Positions 7,498-9,202 of a stretch of 9,202 bases of DNA are shown here, one piece after another. The position numbers and the translations under genes are program-made. Origin of the DNA: Bacillota bacterium. Lineage in GTDB: Bacteria; Bacillota; Clostridia; Oscillospirales; QAMX01. The stretch is from assembly GCA_029778935.1 (NCBI GenBank), contig JAKPBM010000115.1, forward strand, positions 1-9,202, in the 5' to 3' direction. Within the stretch, counting starts at the first letter, position 1. Every line of letters starts with the position of its first letter. The notes below the pieces were generated by a model. That model did not search any database. It had not been told where the DNA came from and saw only the letters and a list, made by a program, of their open reading frames with translations.

Positions 7498-8433
7498 TCA
7501 GAGTTTTTCTGCAATGCGGAGCTTGGCGCTTCTGGCCCGGGGGTTTTCCTCCAGTTCCGCGTCTGTCGCGGTAATCGGCTTTTTTGTGATGACCCGCAAG
7601 GTGGGCGACGCGCCGCACACGCAGACGGGAAACTCCTTCGGGCAGGTGCATCCCGCCGACGCTTTGGCAAACAAGGTCTTGGTAATCCGGTCTTCCAGCG
7701 AGTGAAAGGAGATGACGCAGACGCGGCCGCCGGGATTTAAGCAGTCGATAGCGGCCTGGATGCCTTCCTCCGCGACCCCCAGTTCGTTGTTCACGGCGAT
7801 GCGGATGGCCTGGAAACTCCGTTTAGCGGGGTGCTGTTTTTCCCGTTTGGCATAACCTGCCGGAATGGCGGAAACGATAATGTCCCTAAGGGCGGAGGTA
7901 GTTTCAATGGGAGCTTTTTCTCTTGCTTTGAGAATGGCTGAGGCAATCTGGGAAGCAAAGCGCTCTTCGCCGTAGTCGCGAAGGATTCTGGTAAGCTCCC
8001 CGTGGGAGATGCGGGCTAAAAGCTCCGCGGCGGTTTCGCCTTTGCTGGTGTCCATGCGCATGTCCAGCGGGGCGTCGGCCTGGTAGGAAAAGCCCCGGTC
8101 TTTGTTGTCCAGCTGATAGGAGGACACGCCCAGGTCAAACAGGATCCCGTCGGCGCCTTGCAGGCGGAAGGAGCGGAGCACGCCAGAAAGTTCGGCAAAA
8201 TTCGCCTTTACGGCGCGAAACCAGGGGAACTCTGCCAGCCGGGCCGAGGCGGCGGCCAGGGCGTCGTCGTCCTGGTCGATGCCGATTAACAGCCCGTCCG
8301 GCCCCAGACGTTTTGCGATTTCGTAGGAATGGCCTCCGCCGCCCAAAGTGCAGTCCACATAGACGCCGTTTTTGCGGATGCGCAGGCCTTCCAGACATTC
8401 CGCAAGCAGAACCGGTTTATGAGAAAATTCCAT
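7498..8433 (-). CDS. rsmH: 16S rRNA (cytosine(1402)-N(4))-methyltransferase RsmH (MraW)
   Basis: RsmH uses S-adenosylmethionine to methylate N4 of C1402 of 16S rRNA, in the ribosomal P site. The 311-residue protein has the normal length. The Rossmann-fold cofactor site is visible as VDCTLGGGGHS (26-36), LIGIDQD (49-55) and LFDLGVSS (98-105). DRGFSYQADAPLDMRMD (112-128), HPAKRSFQAIRIAVNNEL (201-218) and ISFHSLEDR (241-249) are further family signatures. Near the C terminus a pair of CxC motifs (C262, C264 and C271, C273) may bind a metal. The ATG at 8433 has AAAGGGG upstream and follows the mraZ stop by 31 bp; ftsL begins 33 bp downstream. This gene normally sits second in the dcw cluster although its product acts on the ribosome. 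Confidence 0.98.
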   Translation of the reverse strand: MEFSHKPVLLAECLEGLRIRKNGVYVDCTLGGGGHSYEIAKRLGPDGLLIGIDQDDDALAAASARLAEFPWFRAVKANFAELSGVLRSFRLQGADGILFDLGVSSYQLDNKDRGFSYQADAPLDMRMDTSKGETAAELLARISHGELTRILRDYGEERFASQIASAILKAREKAPIETTSALRDIIVSAIPAGYAKREKQHPAKRSFQAIRIAVNNELGVAEEGIQAAIDCLNPGGRVCVISFHSLEDRITKTLFAKASAGCTCPKEFPVCVCGASPTLRVITKKPITATDAELEENPRARSAKLRIAEKL

Positions 8434-8464
8434 GGCGTGCCCCTTTGTCTATGCAAAATCGAAA

Positions 8465-8878
8465 TCAGAAGTCGATGGAGTCCACGATGTCCTTGACGTC
8501 GTCGTTGGAAAGCTGAGACTTCTCCCATTCCTCCACGTCCCAAATCTCCACCCGGCTCTGGGTGCCCACCACCATGACGTTTTTGGTTATGCCTGCAAAC
8601 TCCCGAAGCTGCTGGGGCAGAAGCAGTCTGCCCTGAGAGTCGACGCTGCACTGGGCGGCGGTAGAGAAGAAATAGCGCTGTAATTTGGAGGCGACGGAGA
8701 AGGGCTGTTTTCTTATTTTTTCCGAAAAAATTTCCCCTTCTTCGGGGGAAAAGAGCATCAGACACTTTTCGATGCCGCGGCAGATGATAATATTGTCCCA
8801 GAGGTGGTCTTTAAACCGGGCGGGAAAAAACAAACGCCCCTTGGCGTCTATCGTGTGTACCGAGCCGCCAATCAGCAT
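8465..8878 (-). CDS. mraZ: Transcriptional regulator MraZ
   Basis: MraZ is a DNA-binding protein with two SpoVT/AbrB-like halves that assembles into rings and, in bacteria where it has been studied, controls its own dcw promoter. The 137-residue protein has both half-motifs: DAKGR (11-15, in MLIGGSVHTIDAKGRLFFPA) and DSQGR (80-84, in CSVDSQGRLLLPQQL). The reading frame stays open upstream to 9061, but the ATG at 8878 is preferred. It gives the family's usual length and N terminus, it follows a strong AAAGGAGG site about 11 bases upstream, and it lies downstream of the predicted promoter and repeats, which a longer start would place inside the coding region. It is the first gene of the cluster; rsmH follows after 31 bp. 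Regulation is probably through the repeats at 8919-8947. Confidence 0.97.
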   Translation of the reverse strand: MLIGGSVHTIDAKGRLFFPARFKDHLWDNIIICRGIEKCLMLFSPEEGEIFSEKIRKQPFSVASKLQRYFFSTAAQCSVDSQGRLLLPQQLREFAGITKNVMVVGTQSRVEIWDVEEWEKSQLSNDDVKDIVDSIDF

Positions 8879-8888
8879 TGCTTGTCCG

Positions 8889-8931
8889 CCCTCCTTTCCT
8901 TTGGGGGGAGGGAAAACTCCACTTTCCCTCC
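8889..8931 (-). promoter_or_regulatory. mraZ leader with two mutually exclusive hairpins, one covering the ribosome site
   Basis: Between the predicted transcription start and the mraZ ATG, the leader contains GGAGGGAAA (8931-8923) and its perfect complement TTTCCCTCC (8915-8907), a 9-bp stem with a 7-base loop. The CCCTCC of the second arm (8912-8907) can instead pair with GGAGGG (8894-8889), which is part of the mraZ ribosome site, across a 12-base loop. Because 8907-8912 cannot pair with both, the longer upstream hairpin would leave the ribosome site free and the shorter one would block it. The pairing is seen in the sequence; any regulatory use is inferred. Confidence 0.45.
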
Positions 8932-8947
8932 ATTTTCCTGCCACTTT
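8919..8947 (-). promoter_or_regulatory. Probable MraZ operator: three direct repeats, 11-bp period
   Basis: On the transcribed strand AAAGTGG (8947-8941), AAAATGG (8936-8930) and AAAGTGG (8925-8919) occur exactly 11 bp apart, about one helical turn. They begin at the predicted transcription start, just downstream of the -10 element. Known MraZ targets are short direct repeats upstream of mraZ (TGGGN type in Escherichia coli, AAAGTG type in Mollicutes), so these fit autorepression of the whole cluster by MraZ. The third copy overlaps the leader hairpin. Confidence 0.75.
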
Positions 8948-8954
8948 ACTTTCA

Positions 8955-8983
8955 ATTATACGGAAGGGGGGTGGAAAAATCAA
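8955..8983 (-). promoter_or_regulatory. Sigma-A type promoter for mraZ and the dcw operon
   Basis: A -35 box TTGATT (8983-8978) and a perfect -10 box TATAAT (8960-8955) are separated by 17 bp, the optimal spacing. Transcription should start near 8947-8948, about 70 bases upstream of the mraZ ATG. No comparably good promoter was seen in the gaps between the downstream genes, so this is probably the main promoter of the cluster. Confidence 0.8.
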
Positions 8984-9171
8984 GAGGGATGAGGAAAAAA
9001 ACTTCCTCCAATATCCGATAATATGGGCCAAATGAGAAGATTTTTCGGAAAAACAGAACAATTGTTTGGGTTGTTGCTGCGCGCGTTTGCAAGACAGACG
9101 GAATTTGCGGAAAAAACGTGCGCATAAACGGCAAAAGTAAATAAAAAAATAACACCGTTACACATTAGAAG
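8984..9171. other. Non-coding divergent intergenic region
   Basis: No gene is supported here; the short open frames show no recognisable protein features and none continues a known gene. The stretch has more A and T than the genes. It contains a 6-bp inverted repeat directly behind the mraZ -35 box (GAGGAA at 8991-8996, TTCCTC at 9003-9008) and an A-rich tract (9141-9149). A small dyad, TAACACCGTTA (9150-9160), lies just behind the outward promoter. Any of these could be a protein-binding site, but nothing shows which. Confidence 0.5.
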
Positions 9172-9200
9172 TTGACTTTTGGGGAAAAAGAAGCTATTCT
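9172..9200 (+). promoter_or_regulatory. Outward-facing promoter for a divergent transcript beyond the right edge
   Basis: TTGACT (9172-9177) and TATTCT (9195-9200) are separated by exactly 17 bp, with an A-rich tract upstream. The start would fall a few bases outside the window, so the product cannot be known. It could be a protein gene or a stable RNA. With the mraZ promoter about 190 bp away on the other strand, the region looks like a divergent promoter pair. Confidence 0.6.
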
Positions 9201-9202
9201 AT

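Noticed and set aside
8991..9008. Inverted repeat GAGGAA/TTCCTC as a transcription terminator
   Set aside because: The A or T run lies within the loop rather than after the stem on either strand, so it lacks the form of an intrinsic terminator.
8879..9061. Extension of mraZ to an upstream start at 9061 (198 residues)
   Set aside because: The extension would cover the promoter and repeat region and has no similarity to MraZ. The ATG at 8878 has the ribosome site and the canonical N terminus.
1..9202. Mobile element, CRISPR array, tRNA/rRNA, prophage or novel defence system
   Set aside because: No transposase, spaced palindromic repeats, RNA gene or foreign gene was seen. All coding regions belong to one continuous, intact dcw cluster.

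Overview
This window is the first part of a bacterial division and cell-wall (dcw) cluster, read entirely from the minus strand. In transcription order (right to left) it holds mraZ, rsmH (mraW), ftsL, a PASTA-containing class B penicillin-binding protein (FtsI/SpoVD type), murE, murF, mraY and the first 166 codons of a SEDS-family ftsW/spoVE gene that runs off the left edge. The gene order, the PASTA domains, the Cys-rich insert in RsmH, the strong AAGGAGG-type ribosome sites and the meso-diaminopimelate signature of MurE point to a Bacillota member. The GC-rich coding sequence would suit a Negativicutes-like or clostridial anaerobe, but the sequence alone does not settle the genus.

Right edge (about 8879-9202): the regulatory region. 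A near-consensus sigma-A promoter (TTGATT, 17 bp, TATAAT) faces mraZ. Just downstream, over the predicted transcription start, lie three direct repeats of AAAGTGG/AAAATGG with an 11-bp period, the probable MraZ operator. The leader that follows can form two mutually exclusive hairpins, one of which covers the mraZ ribosome-binding site. At the extreme right a second promoter (TTGACT, 17 bp, TATTCT) points the other way, out of the window, so a divergent transcript probably starts just beyond the edge.

Middle (4449-8878): mraZ, rsmH and ftsL are separated by about 30 bp each. A 178-bp non-coding gap with a large hairpin separates ftsL from the penicillin-binding protein, the longest internal gap. 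Left half (1-4386): murE, murF and mraY are tightly packed (gaps of 18 and 3 bp). ftsW follows mraY after 36 bp with no murD between them, unlike the usual order.

Together the genes encode the cluster regulator (MraZ), a 16S rRNA methyltransferase (RsmH), cytoplasmic ligases that add meso-DAP and D-Ala-D-Ala to the UDP-MurNAc peptide (MurE, MurF), the enzyme that loads it on the lipid carrier (MraY), and the septal synthesis machinery (FtsL, transpeptidase, SEDS glycosyltransferase). The content is a conserved housekeeping locus. I see no mobile element, CRISPR array, RNA gene or novel defence-type system. The points worth a second look are regulatory and architectural: the MraZ operator and leader, the missing murD, and the long N-terminal tails on FtsW and FtsL.
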